From contig CAZPAO010000009.1 in assembly GCA_964584665.1 (NCBI GenBank), forward strand, positions 1 to 64,000: a stretch of DNA of 64,000 bases. Direction: 5' to 3'. Origin of the DNA: DASUBN01 sp964584665. Its GTDB lineage: Bacteria > Pseudomonadota > Gammaproteobacteria > Natronospirales > REEB76. Shown here piece by piece: positions 10,009 to 16,729 of this stretch. Under the pieces are notes generated by a model. That model was not told the origin of the DNA, did no database searches, and saw only the letters and a program-made list of their open reading frames with translations. The position numbers and the translations under genes were made by a program. Position 1 is the stretch's first letter. Each line of letters starts with the position of its first letter.

Positions 10009-10248
10009 ATGGAATTCAAGTTCACCCAGACCGGCAAATACGTGATCGCGGCCGGCAGCGAGCAGGACACGCCTGAGAAGTTCAACCCCGTGCTGTATAT
10101 CAGCGTGGTAGGCGAGAAAGGCTGGGCCACCCGCTATCCCATGGCCGGCAATTACAAGAAAGATGAGGAAGCCGCTGCGGCCGCGCTGCACTATGGCATC
10201 CAGATCATCACCCGTCAGATCAAAGACGTAGCCCGACCCGGGCTCTAG
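10009..10248 (+). CDS. Small hypothetical protein (79 aa)
   Basis: This is a 79-residue soluble protein of unknown function beginning MEFKFTQTGKYVIAAG. It is a mix of predicted strands and one C-terminal helix, with no signal peptide or recognised motif. The ATG at 10009 is preferred over the one six bases upstream because CGGAGA lies 8 bases before it. It converges on the next gene with a 4-base overlap of the stop codons. Confidence 0.6.
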   Translation: MEFKFTQTGKYVIAAGSEQDTPEKFNPVLYISVVGEKGWATRYPMAGNYKKDEEAAAAALHYGIQIITRQIKDVARPGL

Positions 10249-10580
10249 CTCCCCGCCGCAGGTTCCACTGCAGGGACCGCGACCGGTTTCGGCGTCATCT
10301 GTTCCCGCACGATGCGTTTCGCATATTCGGTGGCACCGGTGCGCGCCTGCGCCACTGTGTCGAAACCGCGTGCGAAGTTGATGACCTTCTTGTCCCCATC
10401 GTCGCCCACGCCTTCGGTGATCTCGGTCACGCGGATGGCTGCGACGGTGTACTGGGGCTTGGGGGCGTAGCTCTTGGTGATGCTCGGCTTCTGGAACGCA
10501 GCCGGAGCGGGCGATACCACATCGAATTGGATGCGATAGGTCTTCGGGCCATTCTCGAACTTGACGGTCTCGCTGGGCAT
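10245..10580 (-). CDS. Hypothetical protein (111 aa)
   Basis: This is a 111-residue protein of unknown function. It starts MPSETVKFENGPKTYRIQ, has a central strand-rich region, and ends in a Pro/Ala/Val tail (PKPVAVPAVEPAAGS). The open frame extends further upstream, but GAGGA 6 bases before the ATG at 10580 marks this start. No signal peptide, membrane segment or known domain is visible. It is tail-to-tail with the preceding small gene. Confidence 0.6.
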   Translation of the reverse strand: MPSETVKFENGPKTYRIQFDVVSPAPAAFQKPSITKSYAPKPQYTVAAIRVTEITEGVGDDGDKKVINFARGFDTVAQARTGATEYAKRIVREQMTPKPVAVPAVEPAAGS

Positions 10581-10916
10581 GATGATCCTCGGTTGCCGAC
10601 GATCACCGGTGCGAACTGTGCCTTCTGGCAGAGGGGGCAGGGGTTCGAATCGAAGGGGTGCGGTAAGTGGCCCGGAGAGGGCTGAGGGCAGCATACGCGG
10701 TATGGGACGCCCGTGCGGCTGACCGGCGCATTTATTATGTAACTCCAGCGTGCGTCCATGTTGCATATGCCGACATTCCCGGCGGGTTATGTGCAGCGCC
10801 GCACAGATAAACATGTCTCACGCGTGCAGATTGGACTCTCACCCAATGACGAGTAAGCCGTCGCCATGCGCCGCATCGTCGCCAATAAGCGCACAAGCGC
10901 ACCAGGAGAGAGAATC
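10581..10916. other. Divergent promoter region, 336 bases
   Basis: This region separates the minus-strand gene starting at 10580 from the BON gene at 10917. It carries AT-rich TTTATTATG near 10730-10740, which could serve as a promoter, and the palindrome annotated at 10790-10806. A stretch resembling a tRNA T-arm (10635-10651) does not fold and is not called. I see no further gene. Confidence 0.45.
10790..10806. promoter_or_regulatory. Operator-like palindrome TGTGC-N6-GCACAG
   Basis: The inverted repeat TGTGC-AGCGCC-GCACA lies 111 bases before the start of the two-BON-domain gene. The same TGTGC-N6-GCACAG pattern occurs at 14684-14700, upstream of another BON gene. Both flanks are identical and only the spacer differs, which suggests a shared regulator. 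The regulator is not identifiable. Confidence 0.45.
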
Positions 10917-11534
10917 ATGCAGTCCAAACACATCACCATCCGCACCCTCTTGATGGCTGCCGGTCTCGCGGTGGCAGCCGCCGGCGTGGCGCCGGTGGCG
11001 CTGGCCGATGACCCGAACGCCCCCACGGCCCATAGCGACAGCGTGGGTGCCGCCATCTCCGATACCGACATCACCGCCAAGGTGAAGGTGAAGTTCACCG
11101 GCGACAAGGCCCTCAAGGGCTCCGACATCAGCGTGACCACCACCAACGGCGTGGTGACCCTGACCGGCAGCGCCACCGGCCCCAAGTCCAAGGCCTACGC
11201 GGAGAAGCTCGCCGGCGAAGTGAAGGGCGTTAAGAGCGTGGACAACGAGCTCAAGACCCCGTCCGACAGCAAGCTCGGCGCCGACACCAAGAGCGCGGCC
11301 TCCGACGTGAAGCAGGGCACCTCCGACAGCTGGATCACCACCAAGGTGAAGTCCGACCTGCTGGCTGACAGCGTGACCAAGGGCCTCGACATCAAGGTGA
11401 TCACCACCAACGGTGTGGTGGCACTGAGCGGCAAGCTGCCGAACAAGGACGCCATCGATCACGCCCGCGACGTCGCCGAGAAGGTGGACGGCGTGAAGAG
11501 CGTGGACATCAAGGGCCTCACGGTCGGCAACTGA
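10917..11534 (+). CDS. Periplasmic protein with two BON domains (OsmY-like)
   Basis: This is a 205-residue exported protein with a Sec signal peptide (residues 1-30, cleavage after PVALA). It has two BON domains, at about 46-110 and 135-200, each with the pattern T-K-V-K...L...I.V...NGVV.LSG and ending GVKSVD. BON domains are thought to bind phospholipid membranes. OsmY-type proteins with two copies are periplasmic and induced by osmotic and stationary-phase stress. The start is fixed by CAGGAGAG 7 to 8 bases before the ATG; the frame is open further upstream. A CsbD stress gene follows 30 bases later, probably in the same transcript, and the pair ends in a strong terminator. Confidence 0.85.
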   Translation: MQSKHITIRTLLMAAGLAVAAAGVAPVALADDPNAPTAHSDSVGAAISDTDITAKVKVKFTGDKALKGSDISVTTTNGVVTLTGSATGPKSKAYAEKLAGEVKGVKSVDNELKTPSDSKLGADTKSAASDVKQGTSDSWITTKVKSDLLADSVTKGLDIKVITTNGVVALSGKLPNKDAIDHARDVAEKVDGVKSVDIKGLTVGN

Positions 11535-11564
11535 GCCGGCCGCATTTCACATCGAGGTGAAGAG

Positions 11565-11843
11565 ATGAACAAGGACACCGTCAAAGGCGATTGGAAACAG
11601 TTCTCGGGCTCGATCAAGCAGAAGTGGGGCAAGCTCACGGACGACGATCTGCTGCGGGCCAAGGGCGACGGCGAGTACTTGGTGGGCAAGGTGCAGGAGC
11701 AATACGGCCTGACCAAGGACAAGGTCACGGAAGGCCTGCGTGAACTCGGCTATGAACTCCGCGGCACCCAGCGCCGCGCCGAGGCGGCGGACCGCCGCGC
11801 CGGACTGGATGACGAGCCCACCGAGCGTTCATCCGAGCGCTGA
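11565..11843 (+). CDS. CsbD family stress protein
   Basis: This is a 92-residue hydrophilic protein with the full CsbD core: MNKDTVKGDWKQFSG, KWGKLTDDDL and EYLVGKVQEQYG, followed by a charged tail. CsbD/YjbJ proteins are abundant, general-stress-induced small proteins of unclear biochemical role. The core is nearly the same as in the CsbD gene at 16257, indicating paralogues. It sits downstream of a BON gene with a GAGGTGAAGAG ribosome binding site and is followed by a rho-independent terminator. Confidence 0.9.
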   Translation: MNKDTVKGDWKQFSGSIKQKWGKLTDDDLLRAKGDGEYLVGKVQEQYGLTKDKVTEGLRELGYELRGTQRRAEAADRRAGLDDEPTERSSER

Positions 11844-11865
11844 GCGTCGCCCACACGACCTAAGA

Positions 11866-11901
11866 GACGCCGGTGGCGCAAGCCCCCGGCGTCTTCTTTT
11901 T
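11866..11901 (+). terminator. Rho-independent terminator after BON-CsbD pair
   Basis: A GACGCCGG stem pairs perfectly with CCGGCGTC across a 12-base loop and is followed by TTCTTTTT. It lies 23 bases after the CsbD stop codon. Confidence 0.85.
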
Positions 11902-11959
11902 GGCGCGGGGCTGCTGCTACCATGGTGGCCAGGGGTCTGGTGGAACCAAGGGATAGAAG

Positions 11960-13111
11960 ATGACGGCTACCGCCGCCCGCAGCCAGGGCATAGACCTGTT
12001 GCGCGGGCTGTCCATCGTGCTGGTGATCCTGAATCACATCGGCCTGCGCATCCCCCTCAAGCACACCGCGCTCGGTGTCCTGCTGCCAGGCTGGGTCTCC
12101 AGTGCGCTCAACTTCAACGGTTACGAAGCCGTGTGTGTGTTCTTCGTGATCTCGGGCTTCCTCATCACCGGCAACTCGCTCCGGCGCTGGGGCAGCCTCC
12201 CGCGCATCGACCTTAAGGGCTTCTATGCACGGCGCTTCGCGCGCATCGTGCCCTGCCTGCTGCTGCTGGTGGCGGTCTTGAGCCTGTTCCATCTCATGGA
12301 TATCCCGGACTATCGGATCCACCGGCCTGACCAGTCCTTGGGCAGAGCCGTCGCATCGGCGCTGGGCTTCTACCTCAACTGGTATGAAGGGCACACGGGG
12401 TATCTGCCGGGCAACTGGGACGTGCTCTGGTCTCTGTCCATCGAGGAAGTCTTCTATATAGGTTTCCCGCTGGTCTGCCTGCTGACGCGCCGCACGGCGG
12501 TGCTGGCGCCCTGCCTCGTGGTGTTGGCGCTGTCCCTGCCTTACACCCATGCAGCCCTGGAAGGGAACGACATCTGGCAGGAGAAGGCTTATCTTCCGGG
12601 CATGTCCGCCATCGCCGCGGGTGTGCTGGCGGCATTGATCGCCATGCATTGTCGGCCACCGCGCCGGTGGCTGAACCTTGCCCTCGGCTGCACAGGCATC
12701 GCCGGCATGGCGATGGTGTTCACCCAGGGCTGGGTGCTATGGGCCACGCTCAAGGACGGGTACATCCTGCTGCTGACCTTCTCCGTGGCCTGCCTGGTAG
12801 TAAGCCTGCATTGGAGCGAAGCGGGGGGCATGCAGCGCTTTCTGCCGGGCACAGGATGGCTGCAGGCCCTCGGCCGCCTGAGCTATGAGGTCTATCTAAC
12901 CCACATGTTCGTGGCGTTCGGCGCTGTGCAGCTCTACAAGGCTTCCGGCAGTCACATCGCGCTCGGCTGGCTCTGGTATCCGCCCATCGTGGCGCTCTGC
13001 TGGATGCTCGGCGCGCTGGTGGCGCGGTTCATCTCCGAACCAGCCGATCGAACCTTGCGTCGTAAACTCCTCGCGCCGGAATCGGTCCGGACAGCCGAAA
13101 CTGCAGCCTAG
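11960..13111 (+). CDS. Acyltransferase 3 family membrane protein (OafA/YrhL-like)
   Basis: This is a 383-residue integral membrane protein with about ten hydrophobic segments. The N-terminus has the family hallmark GIDLLRGLSIVLVILNHIG, with the conserved His in the first helix. VFFVISGFLITG follows, then the RRFARIVPCLLLL segment. Family members transfer acetyl or other acyl groups to surface polysaccharides, peptidoglycan or other envelope glycans at the inner membrane. There is no fused SGNH domain. The acceptor is unknown. It stands alone between a terminator and the convergent superoxide dismutase gene. Confidence 0.88.
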   Translation: MTATAARSQGIDLLRGLSIVLVILNHIGLRIPLKHTALGVLLPGWVSSALNFNGYEAVCVFFVISGFLITGNSLRRWGSLPRIDLKGFYARRFARIVPCLLLLVAVLSLFHLMDIPDYRIHRPDQSLGRAVASALGFYLNWYEGHTGYLPGNWDVLWSLSIEEVFYIGFPLVCLLTRRTAVLAPCLVVLALSLPYTHAALEGNDIWQEKAYLPGMSAIAAGVLAALIAMHCRPPRRWLNLALGCTGIAGMAMVFTQGWVLWATLKDGYILLLTFSVACLVVSLHWSEAGGMQRFLPGTGWLQALGRLSYEVYLTHMFVAFGAVQLYKASGSHIALGWLWYPPIVALCWMLGALVARFISEPADRTLRRKLLAPESVRTAETAA

Positions 13112-13187
13112 CCGAGTCGCTGTGGCAAACCCAGAGACGGGCAATCGACGGCGCCTGAATCATCTCTGAATCATCTATTCCGAGGTC

Positions 13188-13853
13188 TTAGCGCACCTGG
13201 TGATGACGGTGCTGGTGCTGTCCCTTGCGCTGCATGGGGTGGGTGGTACTGCGCTGCTCATCATCCATGCCGGCGGTGTAATTGTCCTGGGCGAACTCCC
13301 AGTTGGCGAGCTTCCAGAACGCTTCCACGTACTTGGCCCGGTCGTTGCGGTGGTCGATGTAGTAGGCATGCTCCCACACATCGCAGCAGATCAGCGGCCG
13401 GGATTCCCCTGCGTAGGGCGTGTCGCCATTGGCGGTCTGCACCACGTCCAGGCCCCCATCCGGGTTCTTCACCAGCCAGACCCAGCCGGAACCGAACAGG
13501 CCCGCGGCCTTCTCGCTGAAGTCCTTCTTGAAATCGGCGAAGCTGCCGTTGGCTTTCTTGACGGCATCCATCAGCGTGCCTTCCGGTTCGCCCCCGCCGT
13601 CCGGGCTCAGGCAATTCCAGAAGAAGCTGTGGTTCAGGGCCTGGGCGGCGTTGTTGAACAGCGGGCCCCGCTCGGCGTGCTTCACCACGTACCCGAGGGG
13701 AGACTCCTCGAACTGGGTGCCTTCCACCAGTTTGTTGAACTTGTCCACGTAAGCCTTGTGGTGCTTGTCGTGGTGATACTGGAGTGTCTCCTTGGACATG
13801 TGCGGTTCCAAGGCATCGTAGGCATAAGGGAGTTTGGGAAGTTCATAGCTCAT
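13188..13853 (-). CDS. sodB: Superoxide dismutase, iron type, with His-rich tail
   Basis: This 221-residue protein converts superoxide to hydrogen peroxide and oxygen. The metal ligands are in place: His27 (QYHHDKHH), His75 (NHSFFWN), Asp158 and His162 (DVWEHAYYID). Gln71 in NNAAQALNH is the second-sphere glutamine placed as in Fe-type enzymes. It is about 25 residues longer than typical SodB; the extra C-terminus is polar and ends GQHQHRHHQVR, a possible metal-binding tail. No signal peptide is seen, so it should be cytoplasmic. A strong GGAGGAG site precedes the ATG. It lies 17 bases downstream of a secreted-protein gene, so the two form an operon. Confidence 0.93.
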   Translation of the reverse strand: MSYELPKLPYAYDALEPHMSKETLQYHHDKHHKAYVDKFNKLVEGTQFEESPLGYVVKHAERGPLFNNAAQALNHSFFWNCLSPDGGGEPEGTLMDAVKKANGSFADFKKDFSEKAAGLFGSGWVWLVKNPDGGLDVVQTANGDTPYAGESRPLICCDVWEHAYYIDHRNDRAKYVEAFWKLANWEFAQDNYTAGMDDEQRSTTHPMQRKGQHQHRHHQVR

Positions 13854-13870
13854 GGTCTAGGCTCCTCCGG

Positions 13871-14503
13871 TCAGTGCAGTTTGGCCAAGCGGATGTTGTG
13901 GGTATGGACCTGCTGCGAGATGTCGTACATGGCCTGGTTGGTGATCATGTACATGTTCTTGGTGAAATAAGGGTTGTACTTGCGGTCCACGTCCGTGGAC
14001 AGCTGCTGGTTCATGGAATGGCTGAACAGGTGATCGTAGTAGTAGCCGGACCAGAAGGTGGTGTCGTCCGGCGCGATGCCAGCATCCACCAGACCGCTGG
14101 CCAGGTTGCTGCTTGAGAGGTCGGACGGCGGCGGAGGCAGGTTGGTGCCGGTCGCCTTCAGCTTTACCACTCCGTCGCGGACGGTCCAGTCGGTGCCTTG
14201 CAGCCAGTCCTGCACCTGCTCGGTGCCGTACTGCTGGTCGAGCTTGTTGATCTCATCGTTCGCAGCCGGCTGGCCCAGCATGTTGATGAGCGCGGTCTGG
14301 AACGAGAAACCTTCCGGTCCCCCACCCGCCTGTACCAGCGCCGAGACCAGTTCGAGTTGCGCGGTCCCCTGGTACACGGCACCGCCGTAATTGTTTACCT
14401 CATGTTGCTTACCCGGCACGGCCGATGATGCTGCGGCAGAGAAGAGTATCGCGAGCGACGCGATCAGCGGCCTGAGTTCCAATCTATTCCAGTTGTTGTC
14501 CAT
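13871..14503 (-). CDS. Exported protein of unknown function, cotranscribed with sodB
   Basis: This is a 210-residue protein with an N-terminal signal-like segment (LRPLIASLAILFSAAASSA). I do not recognise a family. The mature part has a helical N-terminal half (GGAVYQGTAQLELVSALVQAG) and a Pro-rich linker (NLPPPPSDLSS). The C-terminal half is rich in Tyr, His and Met (FWSGYYYDHLFSHSMNQQL, then NMYMITNQAMYD). AGGAG lies 8 bases before the start. The 17-base gap to sodB implies one mRNA and perhaps a role in the oxidative-stress response; that link is inference. Confidence 0.75.
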   Translation of the reverse strand: MDNNWNRLELRPLIASLAILFSAAASSAVPGKQHEVNNYGGAVYQGTAQLELVSALVQAGGGPEGFSFQTALINMLGQPAANDEINKLDQQYGTEQVQDWLQGTDWTVRDGVVKLKATGTNLPPPPSDLSSSNLASGLVDAGIAPDDTTFWSGYYYDHLFSHSMNQQLSTDVDRKYNPYFTKNMYMITNQAMYDISQQVHTHNIRLAKLH

Positions 14504-14836
14504 TTCTCTCTACTCCTGATTGCACGTTTGATTGCACGTTCATGATGGTCAAGTTAGCTGTTTATGTGTCCGGACGCCGTGCGCCAGTGCACAGAGGCGG
14601 AAACGTCGCGCTGTGCAACGCTGTGTAGCACGACCGATGCTTGCAGAGAAAGTTACGAAAAATCCAGAATCGATCCTGCGCACTGTGCAACAGCGCACAG
14701 TAGAGGAAGTGCATGCGCGGCAGAGTGTCCGTCACGCACGATATCTCTCGCGCTTCCAAGTCTGTCCTGCAAAGGCCGGAGTGGATAAAACTTTTCCGAC
14801 GCGGCATCCGCCGCGTGGAATCCCAGGAGGAATCAC
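14504..14836. other. Divergent regulatory region, 333 bases, with repeated CTGTGCAAC half-sites
   Basis: This lies between the sodB operon (minus) and a BON gene (plus). It holds several related half-sites: GTGCACAG at 14587-14594, CTGTGCAACGCTGTG at 14611-14625 with GCAC following, and the full palindrome at 14682-14701. A short hairpin (ACGCGG/CCGCGT) sits at about 14799-14816 in the leader of the BON gene. Small frames here lack ribosome binding sites and I do not call a gene. Confidence 0.5.
14682..14701. promoter_or_regulatory. Operator-like palindrome ACTGTGC-N6-GCACAGT
   Basis: This is a perfect inverted repeat of 7-base arms around AACAGC, 136 bases before the BON start and 179 bases before the divergent operon start. 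It matches the 10790-10806 palindrome (TGTGC-N6-GCACAG), so it may be the binding site of a regulator shared by the stress genes. Confidence 0.5.
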
Positions 14837-15211
14837 ATGAATAAGAACTCAAGCATCCGCAACCTGTTCTTGACCGCCGCGGCTGTCGCCGCTCTCGGCG
14901 CGGGCGTGGCGGCCAATGCCGGCACCGATGCCACCAGTGGCTATCCGAGCAGCAACACCGCAGTGACCGGCGTCAGCGACGACACCATCACTTCCCAGGT
15001 GCAGTCGAAGATCTCCAGCATGAGCACCCTCAGGGACGCGGACATCAACGTCGCGACCAGCAACGGCGTGGTGACCCTGAGCGGCACCGCAGCCAGCGCC
15101 GACGAGAAGTCCCAGGCCGAAGCGGCCGCCAAGTCGGTGAAGGGCGTCAAGAGCGTGGATAACCAGGTCAGCACGTCCATGAACTCGGGTTCGAGCGGCG
15201 GCGGCAAATAA
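14837..15211 (+). CDS. Exported BON-domain protein
   Basis: This is a 124-residue exported protein: signal peptide at about residues 1-28 (cleavage after AANA), one BON domain (about 47-112, with INVATSNGVVTLSGTA and GVKSVDNQ), and a Ser/Gly-rich tail. BON domains associate with membranes, so a periplasmic envelope-stress role is likely. An AGGAGGA site precedes the ATG. A second single-BON gene follows 28 bases downstream, and the two are probably cotranscribed tandem paralogues. Confidence 0.85.
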   Translation: MNKNSSIRNLFLTAAAVAALGAGVAANAGTDATSGYPSSNTAVTGVSDDTITSQVQSKISSMSTLRDADINVATSNGVVTLSGTAASADEKSQAEAAAKSVKGVKSVDNQVSTSMNSGSSGGGK

Positions 15212-15239
15212 GTCATCCAACCATAAAGGAGTGAATACC

Positions 15240-15677
15240 ATGGACAGAAACCTATCCCGCAGTCTTCTGGTCGCCGCCGGCTTGAGTGCCGCCTTGGCGG
15301 TCCCGACCGCCTTCGCGGCGGCCCCATCGGACAATCCGAGTTATCCGCCGCCGACCGCTAGCACTGCCAGCGGCGCCGAAGGCACCGACATGGGCGCGCC
15401 AACGGGCTCCCAGAACAGCGCCAGCATGGGCCAGACCGGCGTGCAGAGCGATACGGACCTGACGACACAGGTGAAGGCGAAGCTCGCCTCCATGTCGAAC
15501 CTGCAGGGTTCGAACATCGTGGTGAGCGCGAAGGAAGGCAAGGTCACCCTGAGCGGTACCGCGTCGAGCAAGGACGCGGAGAAGGCGGCCAAGAGCGCCG
15601 CGCAATCCGTGCCCGGTGTGCGCAAGGTCGACGACGACCTGAAGGTCAGCTCCAAGCCTCCCCATCCCGGCGCGTGA
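15240..15677 (+). CDS. Exported BON-domain protein
   Basis: This is a 145-residue exported protein: signal peptide about 1-26 (cleavage near TAFAA), a Ser/Thr/Gly/Pro-rich linker, then one BON domain (about 70-138, with IVVSAKEGKVTLSGTA and VPGVRKVDDDL). AAGGAG 8 bases upstream fixes the ATG at 15240; an in-frame GTG three codons earlier overlaps that site. It is a diverged paralogue of the BON gene just upstream and shares its transcript by position. Confidence 0.85.
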   Translation: MDRNLSRSLLVAAGLSAALAVPTAFAAAPSDNPSYPPPTASTASGAEGTDMGAPTGSQNSASMGQTGVQSDTDLTTQVKAKLASMSNLQGSNIVVSAKEGKVTLSGTASSKDAEKAAKSAAQSVPGVRKVDDDLKVSSKPPHPGA

Positions 15678-15762
15678 TGCGTCGTGCCCCGCGGCAATGG
15701 CAGCGGCCGCGGGGGTTCTTAGAGCTGCCGTCATCCCACGTGATCTATAAGGAAGGAACGAC

Positions 15763-16149
15763 ATGGCCAACAGGCAACAGGATGAAAACGAGTTGAACAA
15801 GGACCGGCAGAATGCCGCCGGCAGCAACCAGCAGAACCCCGGCACGAAGCAGGGCGCCGGTAGCAACCAGCAGAATCCCGGCAACAAGCAAAGTGCCGGC
15901 AACAGCCCCGGCGGCCGGAGCCAGTATTCCGCCGATGCCGACGAGGATTCCCACGAATCCGGCGGCGTGAGCGCGGCAGGCTCCCAGGGCCAGAGCGGCA
16001 ACAAGGCGGACAAGAACGCCCAGGACCGCAACAGCCAGCAGGGGAACAACACCCAGGGTGGCAAGAGCGCCCCCGGGAGCGGTGGTACCGCGGACAAGGA
16101 TGCCCAGCGTCGCAGCGGGCAGAACAACCCCGGCGGTTCCAATCGTTGA
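15763..16149 (+). CDS. Disordered hydrophilic Gln/Asn/Gly/Ser-rich protein
   Basis: This is a 128-residue protein with almost no hydrophobic residues and no signal peptide. It contains an imperfect tandem repeat of about 13 residues (AGSNQQNPGTKQG, then AGSNQQNPGNKQS), and further NQQ/NPGG-rich stretches. Composition points to an intrinsically disordered, hydrophilin-like stress protectant, which fits its position between BON and CsbD genes. That role is inference from composition and neighbours. AAGGAAGGAA precedes the ATG and CTATAA lies just upstream as a possible -10 element. Confidence 0.65.
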   Translation: MANRQQDENELNKDRQNAAGSNQQNPGTKQGAGSNQQNPGNKQSAGNSPGGRSQYSADADEDSHESGGVSAAGSQGQSGNKADKNAQDRNSQQGNNTQGGKSAPGSGGTADKDAQRRSGQNNPGGSNR

Positions 16150-16256
16150 ATGATGGCGACCGGTGCCGTCGGGGATCTCCCCCGGCGGCTTCGGCCTCCA
16201 CGATGCACACCCCCAGCCCTGACTCACAGGGACACAACGACTTCCAGGAGATCGAC

Positions 16257-16646
16257 ATGAACCGTGATACAGCAGAAGGCAATTGGACCCAACTGAAGGG
16301 CAAGATCAAGCAGAAGTGGGGCAAGCTCACAGACGATGATCTGACCCGTGCCGAGGGCGACAAGGAATACCTCGTCGGCAAGCTCCACGAGCAGTATGGT
16401 CTGGCCAAGGACCGTGCCAAGGACGAACTGGACAACCTGGGTTACAAGGAATCAGATGTCTCGGACAGCGCCGGGCGCGCCGGACGCATGGACATGGCCG
16501 GGAGCAACCCCGAGAGCGTGGATGAGACCCTGAAAGCGGATGGATTCTCCAACGCCGAAGGCGACAGTCCCCGTAACAAGCTGGAAGCCGGCAGCGCCAA
16601 TGACGACCGGGGCTTGCTGCAGAGCGAGCGCAAGGACCGCGGCTGA
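16257..16646 (+). CDS. CsbD family stress protein with extended tail
   Basis: This is a 129-residue hydrophilic protein. Residues 1-60 are a CsbD domain (MNRDTAEGNWTQLKG, KWGKLTDDDLTRAEGD, EYLVGKLHEQYG), very close to the CsbD protein at 11565. About 65 acidic, Ser/Asn-rich residues follow, probably disordered. CAGGAG 6 bases before the ATG sets the start; the frame is open further upstream without a site. The region ends in two hairpins, of which the second is a good terminator. Confidence 0.88.
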   Translation: MNRDTAEGNWTQLKGKIKQKWGKLTDDDLTRAEGDKEYLVGKLHEQYGLAKDRAKDELDNLGYKESDVSDSAGRAGRMDMAGSNPESVDETLKADGFSNAEGDSPRNKLEAGSANDDRGLLQSERKDRG

Positions 16647-16702
16647 TGACCTGAGAGCCAGCGGATCGCGGTCGAGCCGCGGTCTTCTTCTAGGCTGAAG
16701 TT

Positions 16703-16729
16703 GAGCCCCGCAAGGGGCTCATTCTTTTT
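16703..16729. terminator. Terminator between CsbD and desaturase genes
   Basis: GAGCCCC pairs with GGGGCTC across a GCAA loop, followed by ATTCTTTTT on the plus strand. The hairpin overlaps the stop codon of the convergent desaturase gene. A weaker hairpin with TTCTTCT precedes it at about 16670-16691. Confidence 0.8.

Noticed and set aside
10635..10651. GGCAGGGGTTCGAATC, resembling a tRNA T-arm or an att site
   Set aside because: The T-stem does not pair (GGGG is followed by GAAG), and no acceptor, D or anticodon arm is found on either strand. No integrase is nearby.
14682..14701. LexA or NifA box
   Set aside because: LexA boxes need CTGT-N8-ACAG, here the gap is 10. TGT-N10-ACA fits NifA-type sites, but I see no sigma-54 promoter (GG-N10-GC) downstream.
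14532..14840. Small plus-strand frame in the sodB-BON intergenic region
   Set aside because: Cys/Arg-rich product, no ribosome binding site, and it overlaps the palindromes and the leader of the BON gene.
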